A stretch of 20,148 nucleotides of DNA from Chara braunii (GCA_003427395.1 BFEA01000480.1:581542-601689); one strand, 5' to 3'. Numbered from the stretch's first letter, positions 1-7,918 are shown. Made by a program: numbers and translations. Notes: generated by a model from the letters alone, not told the origin.

Positions 1-123
1 TAGGGCCTCGCTGCACTACTCTCGAAATGTGCAAAACGAGAGTGAATCTTCCGCTAGAATATGGAAAGATGCACGGCCATGATTTTTGTCTTTTGTGCAT
101 GTCTAGAGTAGTGCAGCGAGCCC
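1..123. mobile_element. MITE family A, copy 1 (palindromic hairpin element)
   Basis: The two ends are near-perfect inverted repeats of about 33 nt: the left arm starts GGGCCTCGCTGCACTACTCT and the right arm ends with AGAGTAGTGCAGCGAGCCCC. The interior carries no reading frame. TA lies on both sides, which would fit a TA target duplication, but the left flank is only 2 nt long in this window. Related copies lie at 3095, 3612, 3933 and 4906, so this is a repeated family and not a chance palindrome. It is a non-autonomous hairpin transposon of unknown superfamily. Confidence 0.75.
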
Positions 124-133
124 CATAATCCGT

Positions 134-136
<3 letters not shown>

Positions 137-176
<40 letters not shown>

Positions 177-196
177 CTATCTATCTATCTATCTCC
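137..196. repeat. (CT)n microsatellite followed by (CTAT)n
   Basis: About 18 CT units run directly into five ATCT units. The tract lies just outside MITE copy 1. Confidence 0.95.
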
Positions 197-371
197 CGCA
201 GGCGCTCGCGCGCAAGATTACTCCCCAATGCCGTTAAGGAGCTTGTGGACATCAGGCATAGCTTCTTCTTCTTTTTTTTCTTTTGAAGTCCATTTTGTTG
301 TAGAGGTTCAATTCCAGACATATGACAGCCACCTTTCAATAGCTAGGCATTCCTCAGGTGTGTCTTAGGGC

Positions 372-533
372 TTAAACCACCAGTACTTGGCCCAGCTATC
401 GGCCGCGGGAAAAAATAGAGTAGAAACGTTTCTAGTTGGATGAATTTGGGCGCTCCTGTAGTGGCCCGTACGTTTCCTAAAATAGCGTAGCGTTAACGGG
501 CACGACTTTAGGAAGTACTGACTGGTGGTTTAA
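372..533. mobile_element. MITE family C, copy 1
   Basis: The ends are inverted repeats: TTAAACCACCAGTACTT on the left, and AAGTACTGACTGGTGGTTTAA on the right with a 4-nt irregularity. A second copy at 5292-5437 has the same ends and shares the interior words GGCCGCGG and GCGTAGCGTTAACG. TTAA at both edges of both copies may be the target duplication. There is no coding capacity. Confidence 0.7.
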
Positions 534-697
534 GTTGATGTGCACCATGGTCGTCGAGGGTGAGAGAGTTAGGCAGCTCTTGTAGGAGTGGCCAGAGGTC
601 GTCCATCAGGCAAAATGCCATGTGAAGAGGGGGCGATCTGCACGTGCCACCTTGCAGTGTCTGGGGTTCCCCGGCAGGTAGGCTAAGCAGTGAACCT

Positions 698-796
698 GGG
701 GCAACGTCCTACTTGCACGGATTAGGAGATTTCGGCCGTTGATCTCGGCTATCTACGGTCTCTATCTCTTAATTCGTGCAAGTGGGACCTAGCCCC
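698..796. mobile_element. MITE family B, copy 1
   Basis: This is a hairpin of about 99 bp with ends GGGGCAACGTCCTACTTGCA and TGCAAGTGGGACCTAGCCCC. The interior has the inverted pair ATTAGGAGATTTCGGCCGT and a T-rich partner around the word GATCTCGGCTATCTACGG. The element at 4353-4451 is the same family in the opposite orientation, and that supports the boundaries. Confidence 0.7.
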
Positions 797-799
797 TGG

Positions 800-1160
800 A
801 CGACGTCTTCTGCCTGCAACAAGTGGACCGGATGACCAGGGGCGCAGCCCCAATAGCATATAAGATTGGATTCGAAGGCCGAATCTGGACGTGTTTGTGA
901 AGAGGTGCATGAAATCGCGATTGATCTGCTTTGCTGTATCTCTGTGTAAAACACATCCAGATTCAGTCGCTTATTCCAACCCCTTCGCTGGTGGGACTTC
1001 GCCCAAGGAGCCCAGATGATACGCGCCTCATCCATGTGGCTTTAAGTAGCAAGCACTGGCCATGGCACAGATCTGTCTGTAGAGCCTCATAGACCTTGGG
1101 GACACCCGCCGCAAGCCAATCCGATCTGCAATGAGGTGAATCATTCCTTCTGATAAAAGC
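800..1160 (-). pseudogene. Possible decayed coding fragment, unrecognised
   Basis: On the minus strand two overlapping frames read as ordinary, tryptophan-containing protein. The first contains VPKVYEALQTDLCHGQCLL and runs to KATW. After a one-base shift near 1035 the second continues as MDEARIIWAPWAKSHQRRGW. The composition is protein-like and unlike the repeats on both sides. I do not recognise a family. It could be a fragment of a LINE or other element, or chance. The stop of the second frame lies inside MITE B, so the fragment's own end is lost. Confidence 0.25.
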
Positions 1161-1189
1161 AAAACGGTGTGTACATAAAGATCCATGCC

Positions 1190-1192
<3 letters not shown>

Positions 1193-1231
<39 letters not shown>

Positions 1232-1358
1232 GTCTTGATTCGCTATTTACAATCCACAAAAAAAGGCATGACTGTGGCGTGTGTCTATGTGTGCGTTGTC
1301 ATGTTCGGTATATACAACTCCGCAAAAAAAGCAGGACTGTGCTAGACTGTTTCGTTGG

Positions 1359-1407
<49 letters not shown>

Positions 1408-1409
1408 GC

Positions 1410-1442
<33 letters not shown>

Positions 1443-1566
1443 CTCTACACACAACTCCGCAAAAAAAGCATGCTGTGCTAGACTGTTTCGTCGGACTATC
1501 CCTGCCTCTGTGCGTGCATGTCGGCATGTCTGTGCGTGTGTCTGTGCGCGCGCGCGCGCGTGTGTG

Positions 1567-1623
<57 letters not shown>

Positions 1624-2029
1624 GTGTGTGTGTGTAAGTGTGTGTGTGTGTATGTGTGTGTTGTCATGTTTGCTATGCACAACTCCACCAGATAAGCATC
1701 ACTGTGCCAGACTGTTTATTCGGACTTTCACCTACTCATCAGATGGTTGAACCACGACAGTCTGCCAAGGATGCATTTGACTGATGGGCAAGGACTCACC
1801 ACGTCGCCCAGAGTTACTGATAGACCTGAAGGAGAAACGTGTTCGGCATTACATGTGTTAACTCACAAAACACACACACACACACACACACAGACAAGGC
1901 ACGACTGTGTCAGACTGTTTCGTCGGATTTTCACCAACTCATACTTGTGTCGACATATTCGCTATAAACTCAACAAAAGCATGACTGCCCCAGACTGTTT
2001 CGTCGGACTTTCACCGACTTATCAGCCTG

Positions 2030-2101
<72 letters not shown>
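1193..2101. repeat. Compound satellite: ~70-bp units alternating with (TG)n/(AC)n/(AG)n tracts
   Basis: Six degenerate copies of one unit are visible, near 1241, 1306, 1441, 1672, 1880 and 1960. Each has a variant of TATACAACTCCGCAAAAAAAG followed by CATGACTGTGCCAGACTG, then TTTCGTCGGACTTTCACC. Between them lie TG tracts (1193-1230, 1352-1436, about 1547-1662, 2032-2068), an AC tract at about 1870-1892 and an AG tract at 2069-2104. The long translations with Cys-Val or Thr-His runs are artefacts of the dinucleotides, not genes. Confidence 0.9.
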
Positions 2102-2107
<6 letters not shown>

Positions 2108-2323
2108 GGCGAGAGTGTCGGGGTATCTGTATTGCGAGCTCGGCGCTGGTGTTTGTAGTGCCAGCCTGTGCACGTGATGAAACAAGTTGATTTTAAGAGC
2201 TGCCTCAGAAAAAACCACCCTGTCTGAGGGCATACTCACACGGGACCTATAATCCCAAAATCCCAAAAAAAAGGGGAAAAGGCCGGTCACACGCATCTAC
2301 CAAATTCGCAAATGTACTATTCC

Positions 2324-2531
2324 CAGCTTGGGGTTTGCCATAATGCTCCTATTAGAGCAGCTAAAAGGGAATGATGGTTCTACTTCTTCTGTTGTTAGTT
2401 AAGGGTGAAGGTCTGAGTTGGTTGTGTTTAAGTTTTTCTATAAGCTAAACCGGCTGAAGCTGCCGGGATAACTCCGGGTAGAATTGTGAGGTCCCCGGCC
2501 TCTTTCTAGGTGCCAATTATAATGAATTTGA

Positions 2532-2563
<32 letters not shown>
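2324..2563 (+). mobile_element. LINE 3' tail insertion (5'-truncated retroposon) with poly(A) and 10-bp TSD
   Basis: The insertion is bounded by GTACTATTCC at 2314-2323 and again at 2564-2573, a perfect 10-bp target-site duplication. It ends with 27 consecutive A residues (2537-2563). The body contains the block GCCGGGATAACTCCGGGT followed by GTGAGGTCCCCGGCCTC, which recurs at the end of the LINE at 4936-7230 and in the fragment at 4104-4285. The direct reading is target-primed insertion of the last ~213 nt of that LINE, or of a SINE sharing its tail. The insertion sits inside the TIR element 2228-3051 and is therefore younger than it. Confidence 0.85.
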
Positions 2564-2651
2564 GTACTATTCCAGTGCCCATTTGTCAGCGGCCTGGGAA
2601 GCCGCGGGGCAAGGGATTTTGTGGTCAGCTCTGGGGTCTGGTCCCACCTAC

Positions 2652-2673
2652 AGCGTTGAGTTTTCTCAACGCT
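2652..2673. repeat. Short perfect hairpin, 9-bp stem
   Basis: AGCGTTGAG, a TTTT loop, then CTCAACGCT. It lies inside the TIR element with no gene next to it. No function is assigned. Confidence 0.5.
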
Positions 2674-3002
2674 GAGCTTTCTATCACGTGTGGCATGGTG
2701 GGACGGAGCTCTGCCGTTGATGTATTGCGAATCTAATGATACGGAAACACAGGAGAATAACCTATTAGATTTGGAGGTGACAGCAAATTCCCCTTTTTTT
2801 TTTTTTTTCTTTCATTTTCTCCAGAAATTGGCAAAAATTCTTTCACAAAGTTCTTGCACAATTGGTGAATGGCGCCGTGTGACCAACCAAGTACCAAATC
2901 CCAATTTCTCCGGACGGCCGCAACCTTGTCCCATCTGAAAAGGTACAGCAGTGTGAGGTGAACCATGCCCAAAACCATGCCCAAAACCTCAAATCTGCCC
3001 TT

Positions 3003-3031
3003 CCCAAATCCGCGTATTTTGCGGATTTGGG
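3003..3031. repeat. Subterminal hairpin, 11-bp stem, in TIR element
   Basis: CCCAAATCCGC, a 7-nt loop, then GCGGATTTGGG, 5 nt inside the right terminal repeat of the element 2228-3051. Such a structure could be part of the transposase recognition region. That is inference. Confidence 0.5.
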
Positions 3032-3094
3032 GTCGCCGTGTGAGTATGCCCTGAGTATGCCCTGAGAGGTCTTGATGGACATCCGATATCGGGC

Positions 3095-3324
3095 GGGGCG
3101 TGCTCCACTACTCCACTACTCCGGAAATGCACAATAGACAAAAATCATGGTGACGTATCTGTCCTTGTTCTAGCGGAAGATTCAGTCTCGTTTTGCACAT
3201 TTTGAGGTTCAGATCCCACTACCCTGGATTATTCATTTTTCACCCTCGATTACGAAGATCAACGGTCAGAATGAACACTAGGGGCTAGTGGGATCTGGCC
3301 CTGAGAGTAGTGGAGCGAGGCCCA
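3095..3324. mobile_element. MITE family A, copy 2, split by a nested MITE
   Basis: Read on this strand, 3095-3206 followed by 3302-3324 matches the reverse complement of copy 1 (1-123). Shared words include GACAAAAATCATGG, TCTAGCGGAAGATTCA and CTCGTTTTGCACATTT, and the end is GAGTAGTGGAGCGAGGCCC. The interruption 3207-3301 is itself a hairpin element. Confidence 0.75.
3207..3301. mobile_element. Small MITE (family B-like) nested in family A copy 2
   Basis: The ends carry the perfect inverted pair CAGATCCCACTA and TAGTGGGATCTG. The interior word GAAGATCAACGGTC is close to AAAGATCAACGGTC in the family B copy at 4353-4451. TGAG at 3203-3206 and again at 3302-3305 fits a 3-4 bp target duplication. 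Removing the insert restores a continuous family A element, which fixes the boundaries. Confidence 0.7.
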
Positions 3325-3358
3325 TCATCTACAGTGCTGTTGCGAAATCTTCTGCTAT

Positions 3359-3441
3359 GTCTTTCACGACATTACATCCGGCCAGATGGGAACGATACAG
3401 AGAAGATTAGAATGGCCCCTGCTCTTTCAAGGATGCAATGC
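3359..3441 (+). pseudogene. U6 snRNA pseudogene 1
   Basis: The core at 3391-3420 reads GATACAGAGAAGATTAG followed by AATGGCCCCTGC and, after a short insertion, CAAGGATG. This is the conserved central region of spliceosomal U6 snRNA, including the ACAGAGA box. The catalytic AGC triad of U6 (GATTAGCATGG) is changed to AGA here. CTTTC has been inserted before AAGGATG, and after the CAATGC at 3436-3441 the sequence leaves the U6 model. The 5' part (GTCTTTCACGACATT) resembles the U6 5' stem only loosely. A dead copy is far more likely than a working gene. Confidence 0.8.
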
Positions 3442-3444
3442 ATA

Positions 3445-3611
3445 GGGCCTCCCCACACCTATCCCGAAAAGGCAAAAAAGTTTGGGAGCACTCCCTAACG
3501 CGGGAGATGTGAAAAAACCTTTCGAGAGGGCTCGTCGCCACACTGCGCTCTCCAAGGCGGCAGTCTCCAATTCGTCAGACGAGGCCCGACGTTTTTTGGA
3601 GAGCAGACGAT
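3445..3611. mobile_element. Degenerate hairpin element related to MITE family A
   Basis: It starts with GGGCCTCCCCACACC, the family A end with substitutions, and contains GGGAGCACTCCC and GGGCTCGTCGCCACACTGCG, inner and terminal words in both orientations. The arms are too diverged to give clear boundaries. No plausible protein is visible in the reading frames that cross it. Confidence 0.4.
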
Positions 3612-3731
3612 GGGCCTCGCCACAGCACTCTCGAAATGTGCAAAATGAGAATGAACTTCCCGCCAGAACATGGCCAGATGCACCCCCCACATTTTTGTCT
3701 TTTTCACATTTGGAGAGTGGTGTGGCGAACC
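3612..3731. mobile_element. MITE family A, copy 3
   Basis: It runs colinear with copy 1 from GGGCCTCGCCACAGCACTCT through CGAAATGTGCAAAATGAGA and CATGGCCAGATGCACC to the right arm TTTGGAGAGTGGTGTGGCG. The ends are complementary with a few mismatches. Confidence 0.7.
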
Positions 3732-3932
3732 TAGACAAAAAGGTGGCAACAGATGGTTGTCGGCTGAGGCGCACTCTCCAGTTTGGGGCCGAAATCGGAG
3801 GAGCCTCGGACCACTCCTCAAATCCGGTGCTTTGCAGGCGGGGCGATCCACAAAGTTCGAGAGCACTCCCGAGATTCTTTCTGACTGCGATTTTCGGGAG
3901 TTGGTGTGGCGATGCGGCTTCTCTCCAAGTTA
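3732..3932. repeat. Degenerate family A-like sequence
   Basis: It contains TTCGAGAGCACTCCCGAG, which recalls TTTGGGAGCACTCCC at 3480-3494, and GAGTTGGTGTGGCGA, which recalls the right arm of copy 3. This looks like further eroded hairpin elements. No gene is seen. Confidence 0.3.
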
Positions 3933-4091
3933 GGGCCTCACCACACGGCACACGAAACGAAAAAGAAACGAGTGCATCTGCCCATGAAAGGTGGCAGGAT
4001 ACAGGCGTTACTATTTATAGCAATGGGACGAACCTGGCCATTTTCTGTGGGAAGATGCAGTCGTTTCGTTTTTTTTTTTTTTTTTTTTTTT
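3933..4091. mobile_element. Hairpin element related to MITE family A, copy 4, ending in T23
   Basis: The left end is GGGCCTCACCACACGG. Two arms of about 40 nt (about 3950-3996 and 4030-4075) pair: GAAACGAGTGCATCTGCCC on the left matches GGGAAGATGCAGTCGTTTC on the right, and AAAGGTGGCAGG matches CCTGGCCATTTT. It closes with a 23-nt T tract. Confidence 0.55.
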
Positions 4092-4102
4092 GGGGAAAAT
4101 TT

Positions 4103-4103
<1 letters not shown>

Positions 4104-4143
<40 letters not shown>

Positions 4144-4285
4144 CTTAAACACAACTTCCATTACAACATTCAAGACTGAGGCCGGGGACCTCACAATTTT
4201 TTTTATTTTTTATTTTTTCCAAACAAAGGGACCTCACGATTAAACCCGGAGTTATCCCGGCAGCAAGAGCCGGTTTAGCTTGAGA
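4104..4285 (-). mobile_element. LINE 3' tail fragment with 40-nt poly(A) (minus strand)
   Basis: The plus strand starts with 40 T residues (4104-4143). The minus-strand reading then matches the LINE tail at 2324-2563: GCCGGGATAACTCCGGGT, GTGAGGTCCC and GTTTAAG are all present in order. The GAGGTCCC segment occurs twice (about 4182-4194 and 4229-4237), separated by a T-rich insertion, so this copy has been rearranged. The 5' limit is uncertain and I saw no clear target duplication. Confidence 0.7.
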
Positions 4286-4352
4286 GAGTTACCTTACTCT
4301 CTACCACCTACACGCTTGACCTTTTACCTGCACACTTCTCAATTTAACCCCA

Positions 4353-4451
4353 GGGGCTAGGTCCCACATGCACGAATTAAGAGATTTTGACCGTAGATAG
4401 CAAAGATCAACGGTCGAAATCTCCTAATAGGCGCAAGTGGGACCTTGCCCC
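4353..4451. mobile_element. MITE family B, copy 2
   Basis: This is a 99-bp hairpin with ends GGGGCTAGGTCCCACATGCA and GCAAGTGGGACCTTGCCCC. The inner pair AGAGATTTTGACCGT and ACGGTCGAAATCTCCT flanks a short loop. It is inverted relative to copy 1. Confidence 0.75.
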
Positions 4452-4570
4452 AGGGCCTGGTTTCACCAATCCGACTCCAAACTCTGAGGAGCCTGACCAT
4501 ACTAGTTGTGAAATGCAACTGAGACATTATTCATCTATCCCTCCTAGTAAACCACTTCAGATCTCCCACC

Positions 4571-4638
4571 GCTGAACTATCTGACTATGTCTACCCCAGA
4601 CACTGCTGAACTATCTGACTACATCTATCCCTCCTTTT
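4571..4638. repeat. 34-bp tandem duplication
   Basis: GCTGAACTATCTGACTAYRT followed by CTAYCCC occurs at 4571 and again at 4605. There is no coding or RNA signature. Confidence 0.6.
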
Positions 4639-4670
4639 CGTGTGCCGTGTGTGGACGGTCCAAATACAAA

Positions 4671-4677
4671 TATAAAA
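4671..4677 (+). promoter_or_regulatory. TATA-like box 30 nt upstream of U6-like sequence 2
   Basis: TATAAAA lies 30 nt before GTCTTTCG, the apparent U6 5' end. This is about the place of the TATA box in plant Pol III-type U6 promoters. I do not see a convincing upstream sequence element, so this may be coincidence. Confidence 0.3.
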
Positions 4678-4700
4678 AGAAATAAAATCTTGCGATATCT

Positions 4701-4808
4701 GTCTTTCGCATAAAATTGGAATGATACGGAGAGAGATACAGACATAAGATTGGCAGCAACTGCGCTTTCCAGGATGACGCACGTAAATCAACAAATGGCC
4801 CAAATATT
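4701..4808 (+). pseudogene. U6 snRNA pseudogene 2
   Basis: The order of U6 landmarks is kept: GTCTTTCG, CATAAAATTGGAATGATAC, GGAGAGA, GCAACTGCGC, AGGATGACGCACGTAAATC and AAATGGCCCAAAT. The ACAGAGA box is altered to ACGGAGA, about 11 nt (GATACAGACAT) are inserted after it, and the AGC triad region is scrambled. As in pseudogene 1, CTTTC lies between CTGCGC and AGGATG. The terminal T run is replaced by ATATTGTG. It is therefore not a functional snRNA as written. Confidence 0.75.
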
Positions 4809-4905
4809 GTGCTATATCTCTTTTGTTGTTCCGTTGTCGGGGAAACTACGCGGGAATCACAACAAAGCGTTATAATTGCAGTATGACTGTATGTGCCAAG
4901 ATACA

Positions 4906-4936
4906 GGGCCTCGCTGCACTACGCTAGACACATGAT
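4906..4936. mobile_element. MITE family A end, truncated copy 5
   Basis: GGGCCTCGCTGCACTAC is identical to the end of copy 1 and is followed by GCTAGACACATGATTTTT, which matches the reverse arm with a gap. It stops where the LINE poly(A) begins, so the LINE may have landed in it. No matching right arm was found beyond the LINE. Confidence 0.5.
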
Positions 4937-7230
4937 TTTTTTTCTTTTTTTTTTTCTTCGGAAAGAGTATCATTTCATTTCAAAAATAGGAGGGAGGTCG
5001 GGGACCTCACAATTCAACCCGGAGAGGAGAGAACCAGCTGGAAAAAGTGTCCACCGTCCCTTACCTACTCCCCACCCAGCTGTTCCTGAGTATACTTGTA
5101 TATACCAACCGGAAGAACCGAAACTGCTGGAAACCGGGTCCAGCCTCCCCTTCCTAAGCACATTACTTTCCAAAAATTAAACTCCTAGGTCTACTCGACT
5201 CTACTGTATACATTGTAGAGAGCAAACCACTTTCTAGCTGGTTGAGGAAAATCCACTTTCTACTGTAGGAACTCCCTTGATATCACCATCTTTAAACCAC
5301 CAGTACTTGGGCACGCCGCGCCGGCTGCCCAAATCTCGAAGCAGCACGGGCTGTTGATTCGATTTATCGACGGCCCGCCGGCCGCGGAAATCGCGTAGCG
5401 TTAACGCTAAGGCGTCGCCCAAGTACTGGTGGCTTAAGAACTGGTCAATTTTAATCTTCTGTGTGTTTTGAGCCCATGTGCGCAGAAACCAGGGCTGACC
5501 TTTTCCCTGACAGTGTCTGCCTGAGCATACTTTCCAGTCCACCAACATCATCCAAAGAATTTCGCTGCAGATTTCGTTCTGTTGCTGCTGAAGTGTCACC
5601 GTTTCCCCCCTAAAAACCTTGGAGTTTCTGGCACGCCGGATGGTCTGAAGGATCACCCCTCTGCATACCAAAGCCACATACCCCCAACCCTATTTGTATT
5701 TCATACTCTCGGACGGCATAGTGGCAAACAGCAACCAATCGTCTGACCATGGGAAAGCCCCTCCACACCAGGCTAGCCTACCCATATTTGCTCCCACCAT
5801 ACCCAAATTTCATCTGCCAGGGGGCAGTGCATCCATACGTGAGCATTGGACTCCCAGCCCCAATCGCATCTAATGCATGTCGTCGATATATCCATGCCCT
5901 TCTTTGCTAACCACTGTGCAGTCGGGACCACTTGCATCGATTGAAGCCACATTAAACTGGCTTGTTTTGGCTTAAAGCCTTCCACAGCCCCTGCCAATTA
6001 GGCTGATTGCAGTAGGAGCCCTTGAGTCTGCTCATTCTGTCCGCTGCCATTTGCTTGGGGAAGAGGTCTGATTTGGACTGAATATACCTCACCCCTGTTT
6101 TCGCTTTGCAACAACACAGTGGGGTAGCATCAACCCTCAGCTCGCCTTGTGTTTCCCACCTCCATTTATACATCAGAGGGTCAACCACAAAGTCTTCCCC
6201 TCTTCCTAATAAACTGCAGGTTCTGTTCCTTTGACTGACTCTCACTTCCTCCAGGCCCACAGTTGTGTATACTGTTTTGTCCTGAATCAACTTCAGCTGT
6301 CCCTGATTCAAATCTGTCCTTTGAAGTTACCATTCCTCACTCTTCCAACCCTGATCCAGCCGCGGACCCGTGATTTTCCAAAACACATCCGAGTGCTCGA
6401 CCGAGGCAACCCAAGTTCCTACAGCGTGTTCCGTGTTTGCCTTGAGTTTCACCGCCCATTCGCTAGGAAGAGCATTCAGCATTTTCTCCCTGTTGCCTGC
6501 TACATTTCGCAGGCGTGGCATTTTAGATCTCAAAAACTCATACGAAACCCAGTCTTCTGTGTTTTCATCCCACAAGTGTTTTACTCTTGTGATCCCCTTC
6601 TCTATCCAAGCCCGCCCAAAGTTTCCAGATCCATCTGTGGCCATGAAAGGGTTACCATCTCCATCACAAATCAGGGGATTATCAAATGAACTGAGGTTCG
6701 GAGCATCCAACTGAGGACATATCTTTTTCCAAGCATATAATATGCCCCTCCACACTCTAGACTTCGCTCGGCGGTTCAGGAAGCTAGGTAACATACAACA
6801 TTGCCAGACTTCCCGGCAGAACGGCATGTCCCATTCCTTACAAAGTATGTACTCGGCTAGACGGACCCATATCTTTGTAGGCTCTTCAAAACATGCTTTA
6901 GTTATCCATTTAGCCAACAAGGCCCAGTTCTGAATCTGGGGGTCAAGGATACCCAGGCCACCCTGTGAACGTGGCCTAGTTATGACTTCCCAGGCTACCT
7001 TATGCACAAAGCCTTGGTCATCTGTTGCCCCCGGTTTCCACAAACATCTGGCAGCGCCCCGCTTTATTTCCTTGTATGCCGCCACTTCCAAGAGGTGGAC
7101 CGACAGTGGGAACCACAGTAACGAGAGTGCAGCAGTTGACAGAACTAGTGCCCGTGTGACGAACCACTTTCTGTGCCGCGCGACTTTCTGCGCGATGACA
7201 AGAAGGGGTCCTAAGATGGGAAGGTTGGGC
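4936..7230 (-). pseudogene. LINE (L1-type) reverse transcriptase 3' half, decayed, 5'-truncated
   Basis: The minus strand, read from about 7230 down, gives the thumb/C-terminal part of a plant-type LINE reverse transcriptase. A segment with KWFVTRALVLSTAALSLLWF leads into AARCLWKPG, WEVITRPRSQGGLGILDP and NWALLAKWITK. A TAA interrupts at 6327-6329, after WKSEEW. The next stretch reaches NWQGLWKAL. A frameshift near 5970 then gives the zf-RVT domain with CIRCDWGWESNAH and MHC (C-x2-C-H-C pattern, 5830-5880). Another shift near 5790 leads to RRARNSKVFRG, the usual C-terminal RN..F motif, and the frame closes after a MITE near 5234. A 3' untranslated region follows and ends in an A-rich tail (4936-4958). 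The endonuclease and catalytic RT core are missing. The 5' break near 7230 is approximate. Confidence 0.85.
5292..5437. mobile_element. MITE family C, copy 2, inserted in the LINE
   Basis: The ends are TTAAACCACCAGTACTTGGG and CCCAAGTACTGGTGGCTTAA, with 15 paired bases inside the TTAA. Interior CGGCCGCGG and GCGTAGCGTTAACG match copy 1. LINE coding sequence (KIDQFLS) stops at its right edge and continues after its left edge, so it inserted after the LINE did. Confidence 0.8.
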
Positions 7231-7918
7231 CAATTACGGGAGATGCGGGATCGGAGGGAAATTGCATCAGTGTCCTCGTTCTTCTTCTTTTTACATCGCT
7301 GCTTTTCGAATTGCTGGGGCCAAGGTTGGGCAAGTCCCGGGATGGACGGTTGAGTGGCTCGTCGCCGCAGGCGCGATTAATAATGGTTGACATAGCTTCT
7401 TTTTGCTGTTGGGTTCTCGGCGCGATGATCGCACGGGAGTTTTGCTTCTTTCTTTTTAAATTTCTTTTCAAATATTGTCGAGCCCTCGACGGCTCTCGGA
7501 ATTCCGGACTTTCTTTTCGGAATTTTGCGCCTTATTGAAGTTCTTTTTGCATTTTTGCATTAGATAGGAATTTAGGAATTCGGAATTTCTTTTGCCGCGC
7601 GATGCTCTTCACTTGCGCGCTTCTTTTTGCGGCTGCAACGGAGCTCTGATTAGTTGGCACCCTTAATCTTGTGTGCAACTGCAATTCTTGGGCGGGCGCC
7701 ATTGTAATCTTATCTTTCTTCTTGAGCTTCGTCTTTTCCCGCCCTCTCTTTTCCTTCTGCCGAGTCTAGTTAGCCAGCGGGCTGCATGATCGGGTCGATG
7801 CGTGGAGAGTGACTACGTCCCCCACGCCGCGATCTGGCCATGCAAAACGTAGGCGCTTCCTTCCGTCCTCTCCTTCTAAGTCTTTGCAATTCCGCGTTCT
7901 TCGCGAATGCATGCACGC

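Larger units (their letters stand above)
2228..3051. mobile_element. Non-autonomous DNA transposon with 16-bp perfect terminal inverted repeats
   Basis: The left end GGGCATACTCACACGG and the right end CCGTGTGAGTATGCCC are perfect complements. TGA flanks both ends, compatible with a 3-bp target duplication. The last 11 nt (TGAGTATGCCC) are repeated once more immediately outside, at 3052-3062, so the true end may be 3062. No transposase frame is present. A LINE tail is inserted at 2324-2563. Near the right end a perfect 11-bp hairpin (3003-3031) forms a subterminal structure. The superfamily is not assignable from these ends alone. Confidence 0.65.

Noticed and set aside
1195-1750. Long reading frames of Cys-Val or Thr-His repeats on both strands
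   Set aside because: They are translations of TG/AC microsatellites; open frames are expected in every frame of such tracts.
1760-1785. AAGGATGCATTTGAC resembling the U6 3' half
   Set aside because: The match is a single short word without the ACAGAGA region before it.
1193-2101. CRISPR-like array
   Set aside because: The repeats are diverged, the intervening sequence is microsatellite and not unique spacers, and the genome is eukaryotic.
2652-2673. Rho-independent-type terminator (hairpin plus T-rich tail)
   Set aside because: The window is eukaryotic, no gene precedes the hairpin and the tail is not a T run.
2720-2765. A third U6-like stretch (AATGATACGGAAACACAGGAG)
   Set aside because: Only the word ATGATACGG is shared; no other U6 landmark follows in order.
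3427-4243. Reading frames of up to 253 codons over the MITE cluster
   Set aside because: They run through known inverted repeats and poly-T tracts on both strands and contain no family motif.
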